Below are positions 1-5,991 of a stretch of DNA of 12,026 bases, in pieces. This DNA is from Pseudomonadota bacterium (GTDB lineage: Bacteria > Pseudomonadota > Alphaproteobacteria > Rhizobiales > Xanthobacteraceae): NCBI GenBank assembly GCA_023449855.1, contig JAEXHR010000222.1, forward strand, positions 1 to 12,026, given 5' to 3'. The number at the start of each line of letters is the position of its first letter. The stretch's first letter is position 1. The position numbers and the translations under genes are program-made. The notes beneath the pieces are model-generated. The model searched no databases. It was not told the origin of the DNA and worked only from the letters and a program-made list of their open reading frames with translations.

Positions 1-72
1 GCCCAGCGCCTCGCGCAGCGAGGCGGGGAGGTGCCCGACCAGGGGAATGACGCGTTCGATCGTGGTGCTCAT
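1..72 (-). CDS. ftsK: Partial CDS, probably N-terminus of FtsK DNA translocase
   Basis: An ATG at 72 opens a frame that runs off the left edge of the window after 24 codons (MSTTIERVIPLVGHLPASLR, then EALG). A good Shine-Dalgarno (GAAGG) lies about 8 bases upstream, and the gap to the stop of the preceding aminotransferase gene is only 13 bases, so the two are almost certainly cotranscribed. The peptide resembles the short cytoplasmic leader that precedes the first membrane segment of rhizobial FtsK, the division-septum DNA translocase that clears and resolves chromosome ends. From memory, the Sinorhizobium gene order tesB-glnK-amtB-ftsK supports this. What is seen is only 24 codons with good start signals; the name is inferred from context and a faint family resemblance. 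Confidence 0.55.
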   Translation of the reverse strand, partial: MSTTIERVIPLVGHLPASLREALG

Positions 73-85
73 GCTGCGCCTTCGA

Positions 86-1309
86 TCAGCCGAGAATCTT
101 CACGAGGCGATGCAGCGCCTCGGCGGTGGTTTCACTGTCCTGAACCATGGCGATCCGGATGTAGCCGGCGCCGGGATTGCTGCCGTCCGGCTGGGTTCGG
201 GCGAGATAACTGCCGGGGACGACGCGGACTCCGCCATCTCTGTAAAGCCGCACTGTTGCCTCTTCGTCGCCACCGCATTTCGAGACATCGAGCCACAAAC
301 AAAAGCCGCCAGCGGGCCTTTTGTAGCCATAACGCGACCCGAGAATCTGGTCGGCGAGATCGAATTTGAGCCGGTAAAGCCTGCGGTTTTCCTCCACATG
401 GCTCTCGTCGCTATAGGCAGCGATCGCGACATGCTGCAGTGGCACCGGCACCTGCGGCGCGGCGACATTGCGCAACTCATGGAAAGCGCTGAGGAATTTC
501 CGATCGCCCGCAACGAAGCCGACGCGCATGCCGGGCAGGTTCGAGCGCTTGGACAGCGACTGGAACGCGACGACGTTCTGAAAATCCGGTCCGGCCTGCG
601 CCAGCATGCTGCCGGGCGCCTCGCGGGTGTAGATCTCGGAATAGCATTCGTCGGACAGGACGATGAAGCCGTGCTTCAGGCTGAGATCATGCAGCTGCCT
701 GAAATATTCCGGTGTTGCCACAGCACCTTGCGGGTTCGCGGGTGAGGCGATGTAGATCGCCGCAGTCCGCCGCAACAGTGCCTCATCCATCTTCGTGAGG
801 TCAGGAAGAAACCCGTTTTCGACCGTGGTGGGCAGGAAAACCGCCTCGCATCCCGCCGCTCGCGCCCCGGCGCCATAGGCGGGATAGAACGGATTCGGCA
901 GCAAAATCGCGGGCTTGCCCTCGCGCGGCCCGACATAACGCGCCGCTGCGATGCCGGCAAAAAACAGCCCCTCGCGACTGCCGTTGAGCACCAGCACCTC
1001 GGTCTCCGGATCGACCGCGCGCGGCAGATCGAACCGCCTGGTGATCCAGCTTGCGGCGGCCTTGCGGAATGGCTCGATCCCCTTGGCGATCGGATAGCGT
1101 CCGAAATCGTTGATATGTTTGGCTAAAACCGGCCCGACAAAATCCGGCACCGGATGCTGCGGCTCGCCCAGCGACAGCGTGATCAGCGGCAATCCGGGTT
1201 CATACGGCGCCAGCAATTCCGTCAGCCGCGCAAATGGCGAGCGCTCGCCATCGGGGCCCGCCGAGGTCCGGGAAGCGCCATGCAGCTGCGGAGGAATGGT
1301 GGAAGCCAT
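86..1309 (-). CDS. Class I/II PLP-dependent aminotransferase, DapC-like
   Basis: Predicted 407-residue fold-type I aminotransferase, a usual length for the family. Visible landmarks are the N-terminal SLGEPQHP segment typical of DapC-like and aspartate-type enzymes, NGSREGLFF near the PLP-phosphate pocket, the IASPANPQGAV motif (the Asn that contacts PLP), DECYSEIY (the Asp and Tyr that contact the pyridine ring), SLSKRSNLPGMRVGF with the Schiff-base lysine, and a C-terminal arginine in YIRIAM that would bind the substrate carboxylate. Rhizobial homologues are often annotated as succinyldiaminopimelate aminotransferase (lysine and peptidoglycan precursor synthesis), but the exact substrate cannot be read from sequence. 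The start at 1309 gives the full N-terminus; its ribosome binding site is weak. It ends 13 bases before the probable ftsK start, and a CtrA-type box lies about 90 bases upstream. A link to cell-wall growth and division is an inference from this context. Confidence 0.88.
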   Translation of the reverse strand: MASTIPPQLHGASRTSAGPDGERSPFARLTELLAPYEPGLPLITLSLGEPQHPVPDFVGPVLAKHINDFGRYPIAKGIEPFRKAAASWITRRFDLPRAVDPETEVLVLNGSREGLFFAGIAAARYVGPREGKPAILLPNPFYPAYGAGARAAGCEAVFLPTTVENGFLPDLTKMDEALLRRTAAIYIASPANPQGAVATPEYFRQLHDLSLKHGFIVLSDECYSEIYTREAPGSMLAQAGPDFQNVVAFQSLSKRSNLPGMRVGFVAGDRKFLSAFHELRNVAAPQVPVPLQHVAIAAYSDESHVEENRRLYRLKFDLADQILGSRYGYKRPAGGFCLWLDVSKCGGDEEATVRLYRDGGVRVVPGSYLARTQPDGSNPGAGYIRIAMVQDSETTAEALHRLVKILG

Positions 1310-1394
1310 CGGAAAAACGCCCGTACTTTCAACGCCGCCGACCGCCCCATGAGATCGGCAGAAATGGGATCAGACCACCATAGATACGGCGAGG

Positions 1395-1413
1395 TTAAGG
1401 CCCGATTAACCAT
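1395..1413 (+). promoter_or_regulatory. CtrA-type binding box TTAA-N7-TTAACCAT
   Basis: The gap between the aminotransferase start and the hepT-like stop contains TTAA (1395-1398), seven bases, then TTAACCAT (1406-1413). This is an exact match to the alphaproteobacterial CtrA cell-cycle regulator consensus TTAA-N7-TTAA(C), including the extended CCAT seen in many CtrA sites. It also reads as a perfect GGTTAA/TTAACC inverted repeat (1393-1398 and 1406-1411). It sits 86-104 bases upstream of the aminotransferase ATG, within promoter reach of the aminotransferase-ftsK pair. Occupancy is not shown by sequence alone. Confidence 0.6.
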
Positions 1414-1445
1414 GGACGGGTCGGTGCAAAGCACGGCCGCAACAG

Positions 1446-1790
1446 TCAGGAAAGTCGGGCAATCTCATCGCTGATGGCGACTTTCAAAAGGGGCAATGCC
1501 AGGACGACCGTGTTCCAGATGATGCCAGCAGCGACATCTTCGTAGTCGTGCCGATAGATGTTGCCGGCACCTGCAATTTGCTTCCAGACGATATCAGGGT
1601 GTCGCGCTTTAAGTTCATCCGGCAAGCGGCGCGATGCTTCGGAGATGATTTCGAGACAGCGAATGACAGCGTAGAGCGTACGCACGTCGTTCTTGAGTTC
1701 ATCCGGTCCTGCACGGGCAATAAACACGGTTGCCAGATCGATGTGATGATCGATATCGCGAAGTGCTGCTTCGGCAGCCCTAGAAGGCAT
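1446..1790 (-). CDS. HepT-like (DUF86) HEPN toxin
   Basis: A 114-residue all-helical protein of the DUF86/HepT family, the HEPN ribonuclease half of HepT/MntA toxin-antitoxin pairs. Family features are the LYAVIRCLEIISEASRRLPDEL helix, the HPDIVWKQIAGAGN segment and the RHDYEDV motif near residue 85. In the canonical motif, R-N-x-x-x-H-x-Y, the Arg and His are catalytic, and the Tyr is the residue that the MntA partner AMPylates. Here His and Tyr are kept (H-D-Y), but the position five residues before the His is Gly (GNIYRHDY), with an Arg shifted to just before the His. The ATG at 1790 lies inside the end of the upstream antitoxin gene (11-base overlap), so the two are translationally coupled. 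Whether it is an active RNase, or a subfamily with a relocated Arg, is open. Confidence 0.82.
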   Translation of the reverse strand: MPSRAAEAALRDIDHHIDLATVFIARAGPDELKNDVRTLYAVIRCLEIISEASRRLPDELKARHPDIVWKQIAGAGNIYRHDYEDVAAGIIWNTVVLALPLLKVAISDEIARLS

Positions 1791-2076
1791 CGATCGCGTC
1801 AGCGGTCGCGGCCGGCGCGATATGCGCTTTCAGATCTTTACGGCTCACCACATCGACAGGGCTATCGAAAAGGCCCGCGATATATTCCTTGAGACCCGCA
1901 TAGTCATAGACCGTCAAGCGAGCGGTAGGATCGATCTCGATCATAATGTCGATGTCGCTGTCCGGGCGATTGTCGCCGCGTGCGACCGATCCGAACAAGG
2001 CAGCATGGCGGACGCCGCGTTCGCGTAACGCCTGCTCCGATCGCCGCAATATTTCGAGGGCGCTGACACTGTTCAT
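1780..2076 (-). CDS. mntA: MntA-type minimal nucleotidyltransferase antitoxin
   Basis: A 98-residue minimal nucleotidyltransferase (COG1669/MNT family). It carries the complete motif G-S-X10-D-X-D (GSVARGDNRPDSDIDIMIEI) and a later Asp in SPVDVVSRKDL that would be the third metal ligand. In characterised pairs this enzyme transfers AMP to the tyrosine of HepT and so silences the toxin. The start is placed at the ATG at 2076 (MNSVSALEILRRSEQ); an in-frame TTG at 2103 would add nine residues unlike the family. No convincing Shine-Dalgarno precedes 2076, but TATATT lies 2085-2090-side of it with six bases between it and the ATG on the minus strand, so a leaderless transcript is possible. The gene overlaps the hepT-like gene by 11 bases. 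Confidence 0.85.
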   Translation of the reverse strand: MNSVSALEILRRSEQALRERGVRHAALFGSVARGDNRPDSDIDIMIEIDPTARLTVYDYAGLKEYIAGLFDSPVDVVSRKDLKAHIAPAATADAIDAF

Positions 2077-2095
2077 GCTCGAAATATAACATTGT
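2066..2095. promoter_or_regulatory. Inverted repeat spanning the mntA start, possible operator
   Basis: ACACTGTT (2066-2073) and AACATTGT (2088-2095) form an inverted repeat with one mismatch in eight and a 14-base spacer. The dyad covers the mntA ATG (2076) and the AT-rich TATATT stretch just upstream. The placement would suit autoregulation of the toxin-antitoxin operon, but neither partner has a recognised DNA-binding domain, so a function is speculative. Confidence 0.3.
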
Positions 2096-2120
2096 AGCCG
2101 CAATTTCGGGAGTCGGTGTC

Positions 2121-2163
2121 TCCCCCAAAAAGTGAAGGGCCCCGGCTTGCGCTGGGGCCCTTC
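2121..2163 (-). terminator. Rho-independent terminator downstream of amtB
   Basis: A perfect 10-bp stem (2134-2143 GAAGGGCCCC paired with 2154-2163) with a 10-base loop. Read on the minus strand it is followed by CACTTTTTGG, giving a short T tract at the right distance. It would end glnK-amtB transcription and insulate the toxin-antitoxin pair that follows. Confidence 0.7.
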
Positions 2164-2166
2164 GAC

Positions 2167-2197
2167 GGTTGGGACATTGCCGGGTATTGCCCCAACC
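2167..2197. repeat. Inverted repeat between the two amtB terminator hairpins
   Basis: GGTTGGG (2167-2173) and CCCAACC (2191-2197) are exact complements around a 17-base loop. It is the middle of three consecutive hairpins in the 105 bases behind amtB. A role in transcript end formation or mRNA protection is inferred. Confidence 0.4.
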
Positions 2198-2208
2198 GAT
2201 CCCTGAAA

Positions 2209-2230
2209 CTCCGGCGCCTTGGCGCCGGAG
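2209..2230 (-). terminator. Strong GC hairpin 8 bases after the amtB stop
   Basis: CTCCGGCGCC (2209-2218) and GGCGCCGGAG (2221-2230) are perfectly complementary around TT. The minus-strand continuation is only TTTCAGG, so as a Rho-independent terminator it is weak alone; with the stem at 2134-2163 it may act as a tandem terminator or a 3' stabiliser of the amtB message. Confidence 0.5.
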
Positions 2231-2238
2231 GCTGGCGC

Positions 2239-3678
2239 TTACATGTTGTAGGCGCGCTCGGTGTGTTCGGTGACGTCGAGGCCTTCGCGCTCGACTTCCA
2301 CCGTGACGCGCAGGCCGACGATCACATCGACGACCTTGTAGAGGATCGCCGAACCGATGCCCGAGAAGACGAGGGTCAGCAGTACCGCCTTGCTCTGTGC
2401 CAGCATCTGGGTGACGAAGTCGTAGTCGCCGATCTTGCCGGCCACATAGTCCATCACGCCGGTGCCGCCGAGGGCCGGGTTGACGAGGATGCCGGTGCCG
2501 AGAGCGCCGATGATGCCGCCAACGCAGTGGACGCCGAACACATCGAGCGAGTCGTCATAGCCGAGCGAGTTCTTCACCACGGTGCAGAAGAACAGGCAGA
2601 CCACGCCGGCGACGAGGCCGAGCACCAGTGCGCCCATCGGACCGGAGAAGCCGGCGGCCGGGGTGACGGCGACGAGGCCGGCCACCGCGCCCGAAGCAGC
2701 GCCGAGCAGCGACGGGTGACCCTTGGTCATCCATTCCGCGAACATCCAGGCCATGGCCGCCGCAGCGGTGGCGAGGAAGGTGTTGACCATCGCGAGACCT
2801 GCGGTGCCGTTGGCTTCGAGGTTCGAACCGACGTTGAAGCCGAACCAGCCAACCCAGAGCAGCGAAGCGCCGATCATGGTCATGGTCAGCGAGTGCGGAG
2901 CCATCAGCTCCTTGCCGTAGCCGGTGCGCTTGCCGATGATCAGGCAGCCCACCAGACCGGCGATACCGGCATTGATGTGAACCACGGTGCCGCCGGCGAA
3001 GTCGAGCGCGCCCCACAGGAAGATCTGACCGGCATCGGCCATCACTTCGTCAAGCTTGGCCTGCGCCGCAGCCTTGGCATCGGGAGCCGCAGCTGCAACA
3101 GCCTTGGCAGCGCCGACGATCGCGTCCGGACCGGCCCAGTACCAGACCATGTGGGCCATCGGGAAGTAGATCAGCGTGACCCAGAGCGGCACGAACAGCG
3201 CAACCGCTGCGAACTTGGTGCGTTCCGCGAACGCGCCGACGATCAGCGACGGGGTGATCGCAGCGAAGGTCATCTGGAAGCAGAAATAGATCATCTCCGA
3301 GATGTTCGCGTCAGCGGTGAACGAAGCTGCCATCGAGTCCGGCGTGATGCCGGCCATGAAGGCCTTCGAGAAGCCGCCGATATAAGCGGAGCCGCCGGTG
3401 AAGGTGATGCTGTAACCATAGACGGCCCAGATCACCATCACGATGCAGACGGTGTAGAGGATCTGCATCAGCACCGAGAGCATGTTCTTGGAGCGGACGA
3501 GACCGCCGTAGAACAGGGCGAGGCCGGGGATTGTCATCAACAGCACGAGGACCGTCGAGGTCATCATCCAGGCGTTGTCGCCCTTGTTGACGGTCGGGTC
3601 GGCATAGGCCGCTGTTGCGGCGAACAGGCCGACGGCGAGTGCCGCCAATCCCGCGCCGGATGGACGCTTGAACGTCAT
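2239..3678 (-). CDS. amtB: Ammonium transporter AmtB
   Basis: Inner-membrane Amt/MEP/Rh channel that conducts ammonium and is plugged by GlnK. The start at 3678 (MTFKRPSGAG) is chosen because AGGAG lies 8-12 bases upstream and it opens with a cleavable signal peptide (residues 1-27, ending AAYA before DPT), as in AmtB; it gives 479 residues. Landmarks are LFYGGLVRSKN in the first membrane helix, FQMTFAAITPSLIVGAFAER, the DFAGGTVVHINAG helix with Asp227 and His234 (equivalent to E. coli Asp160 and His168) and FGVHCVGGIIG, whose His is the second pore histidine (His318 equivalent). An alanine-rich stretch at about residues 187-215 lengthens the loop after the YFPMAHMVWYW helix, as I remember for other alphaproteobacterial AmtBs. 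It lies 79 bases behind glnK, in one operon under a sigma-54 promoter, and is followed by terminator hairpins. Confidence 0.96.
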   Translation of the reverse strand: MTFKRPSGAGLAALAVGLFAATAAYADPTVNKGDNAWMMTSTVLVLLMTIPGLALFYGGLVRSKNMLSVLMQILYTVCIVMVIWAVYGYSITFTGGSAYIGGFSKAFMAGITPDSMAASFTADANISEMIYFCFQMTFAAITPSLIVGAFAERTKFAAVALFVPLWVTLIYFPMAHMVWYWAGPDAIVGAAKAVAAAAPDAKAAAQAKLDEVMADAGQIFLWGALDFAGGTVVHINAGIAGLVGCLIIGKRTGYGKELMAPHSLTMTMIGASLLWVGWFGFNVGSNLEANGTAGLAMVNTFLATAAAAMAWMFAEWMTKGHPSLLGAASGAVAGLVAVTPAAGFSGPMGALVLGLVAGVVCLFFCTVVKNSLGYDDSLDVFGVHCVGGIIGALGTGILVNPALGGTGVMDYVAGKIGDYDFVTQMLAQSKAVLLTLVFSGIGSAILYKVVDVIVGLRVTVEVEREGLDVTEHTERAYNM

Positions 3679-3757
3679 TTGCTTGACTCCTGAGTAAAGA
3701 AAAAAGGTGAGTGTTGAGAGGAAAAGTTGTCGAAGTGCTCGGCGGGGACGCGGGCGC

Positions 3758-4096
3758 TTAGAGCGCCGCGGCATCGGCCTCGCCGGTGCGGATACGAACG
3801 GCGTGTTCGAGGCTGATGACGAAGATCTTGCCGTCGCCGATCTGGCCGGTCTTGGCGGCCGCGGAGATCGCGTCGATGGTCTTGTCCACCTGGTCGGAGG
3901 CGACCGCGACTTCGATCTTGATCTTCGGCAGGAAGCTCACCGCATATTCAGCACCGCGATAGATTTCCGTGTGGCCCTTCTGGCGGCCATAACCTTTGAC
4001 TTCCGTCACCGTCAGACCATGAACGCCAATGGCGGTCAGGGCATCACGGACTTCCTCAAGCTTGAACGGCTTGATGATCGCCATAACAATTTTCAT
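3758..4096 (-). CDS. glnK: PII nitrogen regulatory protein GlnK (amtB-linked copy)
   Basis: A 112-residue PII trimer subunit, the standard length. It senses ATP/ADP and 2-oxoglutarate and gates AmtB. The T-loop GYGRQKGHTEIYRGAEY ends in Tyr51, the uridylylation site, and GQIGDGKIFV and RIRTGE are the nucleotide-binding B- and C-loop segments. It directly precedes amtB (79-base gap), the classic glnK-amtB arrangement. A -24/-12 sigma-54 promoter lies about 105 bases upstream, implying NtrC-dependent induction under nitrogen limitation. It is 72% identical (81 of 112) to the second PII gene at 5992-6330; most differences lie in the C-terminal half. Confidence 0.96.
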   Translation of the reverse strand: MKIVMAIIKPFKLEEVRDALTAIGVHGLTVTEVKGYGRQKGHTEIYRGAEYAVSFLPKIKIEVAVASDQVDKTIDAISAAAKTGQIGDGKIFVISLEHAVRIRTGEADAAAL

Positions 4097-4199
4097 GGGT
4101 CCTATCCCCGCTTAGGCCCGACTGAGCTGCCGGGCGATCTCGACTGAGGTTCACCACGCGGAGAAATTCACAACGCGGTCACAGCCTGACAGGAGTAGA

Positions 4200-4216
4200 A
4201 TCAAATGCCGTGCCAA
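4200..4216 (-). promoter_or_regulatory. Sigma-54 (-24/-12) promoter of glnK-amtB
   Basis: The minus strand reads TTGGCACGGCATTTGAT here. Against the RpoN consensus YTGGCACGNNNNTTGCW it is perfect in the -24 half, has the required 10 bases between the GG and the -12 dinucleotide, and differs only by A for C in the -12 GC. Transcription would start near 4189, leaving a leader of about 90 bases before the glnK ATG. About 80-100 bases upstream, 4284-4300 (TGCGCCATTCGGTCGCG) resembles half of an NtrC site (TGCACC-N5-GGTGCA), but the right half is poor. Confidence 0.65.
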
Positions 4217-4251
4217 CCAGGCGAAGACCGCTAACGGTTTATGAATCCCCC

Positions 4252-4335
4252 GCTTTTCGCGTTTTAGGCAGACCGACTCAAAGTGCGCCATTCGGTCGCG
4301 CTCAAAGTCTAATCACTTCTGCCTAAAACAAAAGC
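4252..4335. repeat. Long inverted repeat upstream of the glnK promoter
   Basis: GTTTTAGGCAGA (4261-4272) and TCTGCCTAAAAC (4318-4329) are exact 12-bp complements 45 bases apart. Outside them GCTTTT (4252-4257) and AAAAGC (4330-4335) extend the pairing after a 3-base bulge on one side. The interior has a nested pair GACCGA (4271-4276) / TCGGTC (4292-4297) and a direct repeat CTCAAAGT (4277-4284 and 4301-4308). No T tract follows on either strand in the manner of a terminator. It may be an upstream regulatory structure (NtrC region) or the remains of a small mobile element. In the rest of the gap, 4336-4509, I see only a small hairpin, GGCAAC-CAT-GTTGCC at 4455-4469, and no gene. Confidence 0.55.
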
Positions 4336-4509
4336 ATGACAGGGTATCGACAAAATCCTGCTCAGGCGCGAGGCAAGATAACGGTATTCCGCCACGCAGA
4401 TTTCGAGCAGATTGATTGAAGATGTCTAATTTGCAGGCCAATTCAGCCGCTGCTGGCAACCATGTTGCCTGCAACCGCTGGCGGTGCTGAGTTCGTTTGA
4501 GCGGCTGGC

Positions 4510-5901
4510 TTACGGCGAGATGCGTGGGGCCGGCATGTCGCGGCCATGCTGATGGAGCGTCAGGCCGGTTGCGGATTTGCCGGGCTCCGCCTGAAACGTC
4601 ACCTGGGCATCGACTGGTTTCCAGAAAAACTTGTCGGATTCGAACGGGAATATTTCGAGTTCGGGCTGATCGGTGAGCTGGGCGAACAAATGATCGTCCC
4701 GGCGGGTCACGGTCACGACGATCTGCGGATGGAGCTGGTACCGGCCGACATAGCGTTCGAGGGTCTGCGTATCGACTGCAATGACGTCGTATTTCTTCGG
4801 CGCGGGCAGCAGCGGTGCGCCGGTCAACAGATGCATGCCGATATCGTCGCCGCCCGCCACCGTTGCAGCGTTGGTGAGAACCACAACGCCGGTGCGGGCC
4901 TTGGGGTCGAAGCCGATGAAGGTGCGAAAGCCGCCAGTGCCACCGCTGTGCCAGACGATATCGCCGGTCTTTGCCGGCGCGATGTGCCAACCCAGCGCCA
5001 CCGTTGCGCGGCCGGCCATCGGCCGGCGCGGAACGAGCTGTGCTGCCATGGCGGCCTTGAGTGGCGTCTCCGCAAAGCCGAGCTCGGCTTCGAGCAGCGT
5101 CAGCAGATCATTGGTGGTGGATTGCAGGGCGCCTGCGCCTGCAAGCGTCGGCAATTGCCAATAGGGCGCCGGTCGAAGTTCGGCGTCATATCCGGCTGCA
5201 CGCACGGCCATCATGGCCGGTGACAAGGTGATCGCCGTATTCGTCATGCGGAGCGGATCGATGATGCGTTGCCTGAGCAGCGCCTCATAGTCCATGCCGG
5301 CGCGGCGCGCGAGAACATGGCCGAGCAGGCCGAAGCCCAGATTCGAATATTCGTAGGATGCGCCGATATCGCGCGTCAGCGTCACGTCGCGCAGAGACGC
5401 ATACATCTGCTCGACCGTGTAATCGGCATAGGGATTGCCCGGATCCTTGGGCTTCATATTGTTCGGCAAGCGGGGCAGCGCCGACGTATGGGTGGCGAGA
5501 TCGATCAGGGCGATCTGCCTGCCGTTGCGCTCCGGCAGGGTGACGTCCGGAGGCAGGAATTTGGTCACGGGGTCGTCGAGCCTGACCTCGCCGCGCTGAA
5601 CCATGTCGGCCAGCAGCAGGCCGGTGAAGGCCTTGGTGATGGAGCCGATCTCGAACACGGTGTCGCCGTCCGGTACGCGCGGCTCGCCCTGTTTCAGCGC
5701 CCCGTGGGCGACGATACGGCGGCCATGGGCATCGACGATGCCCACCACCATGCCGACGCCGCGGTGTTCGACATCGATGCGGTCGGTGAGGATCTTGCGG
5801 ATGGCGTCGTCGGATGGGAGGTTTCGCACTGCGTCCTCGCCCAGCGCTATGCTGCCCAACGCCGACCAGAGCACGGTCGCCATGGCCAAATATCTCAGCA
5901 T
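4510..5901 (-). CDS. Secreted serine hydrolase, class C beta-lactamase / AmpH-like
   Basis: A 463-residue protein with an N-terminal signal peptide (about residues 1-21, ending LGSIALG). It has the three active-site motifs of class C beta-lactamases and low-molecular-weight DD-peptidases: S87-I-T-K90 (nucleophile and base), Y185-S-N187, and H318-S-G-G in place of K-T-G, as in AmpH-like and EstB-like esterases. A C-terminal region (about 380-463) looks like the beta-barrel domain found in many such hydrolases. It probably acts in the periplasm on peptidoglycan peptides or esters; true beta-lactamase activity is uncertain. The start at 5901 has a GGGAGG ribosome binding site. It follows a glnK gene by 90 bases on the same strand and sits where an amtB gene would be expected, which is unusual company for a cell-wall enzyme. 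Confidence 0.88.
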   Translation of the reverse strand: MLRYLAMATVLWSALGSIALGEDAVRNLPSDDAIRKILTDRIDVEHRGVGMVVGIVDAHGRRIVAHGALKQGEPRVPDGDTVFEIGSITKAFTGLLLADMVQRGEVRLDDPVTKFLPPDVTLPERNGRQIALIDLATHTSALPRLPNNMKPKDPGNPYADYTVEQMYASLRDVTLTRDIGASYEYSNLGFGLLGHVLARRAGMDYEALLRQRIIDPLRMTNTAITLSPAMMAVRAAGYDAELRPAPYWQLPTLAGAGALQSTTNDLLTLLEAELGFAETPLKAAMAAQLVPRRPMAGRATVALGWHIAPAKTGDIVWHSGGTGGFRTFIGFDPKARTGVVVLTNAATVAGGDDIGMHLLTGAPLLPAPKKYDVIAVDTQTLERYVGRYQLHPQIVVTVTRRDDHLFAQLTDQPELEIFPFESDKFFWKPVDAQVTFQAEPGKSATGLTLHQHGRDMPAPRISP

Positions 5902-5991
5902 GACCCCTCCCCAGCGGACGCCATGCCGAAGGGGCTGTCCTGGCCGGGCGTCAGCGATGCCCGCGGTAACCCAGGGTAATGTCCATTATGG

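Noticed and set aside
1222..1434. 70-codon minus-strand frame spanning the gap in front of the aminotransferase
   Set aside because: It overlaps the aminotransferase start out of frame, has no ribosome binding site, and its ATG lies within the region around the CtrA box.
2077..2103. TTG start giving a longer MntA
   Set aside because: It adds nine residues not typical of the family and requires a rarer start codon without better ribosome binding signals.
2116..3693. 525-codon open frame on the plus strand opposite amtB
   Set aside because: It is fully antisense to the unmistakable AmtB gene, its protein is rich in Asp, Glu, His, Arg and Gly with no domain, and such frames arise from GC-rich third positions.
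3679..3774. Longer N-terminus for AmtB (start at 3774)
   Set aside because: The extra 32 residues overlap the end of glnK, lack a ribosome binding site, and would bury the signal peptide; AGGAG precedes the ATG at 3678.
5943..5980. 11-codon minus-strand frame (MDITLGYRGHR) between the second glnK and the hydrolase
   Set aside because: Too short to support; no resemblance to the AmtB N-terminus that would make it a remnant.
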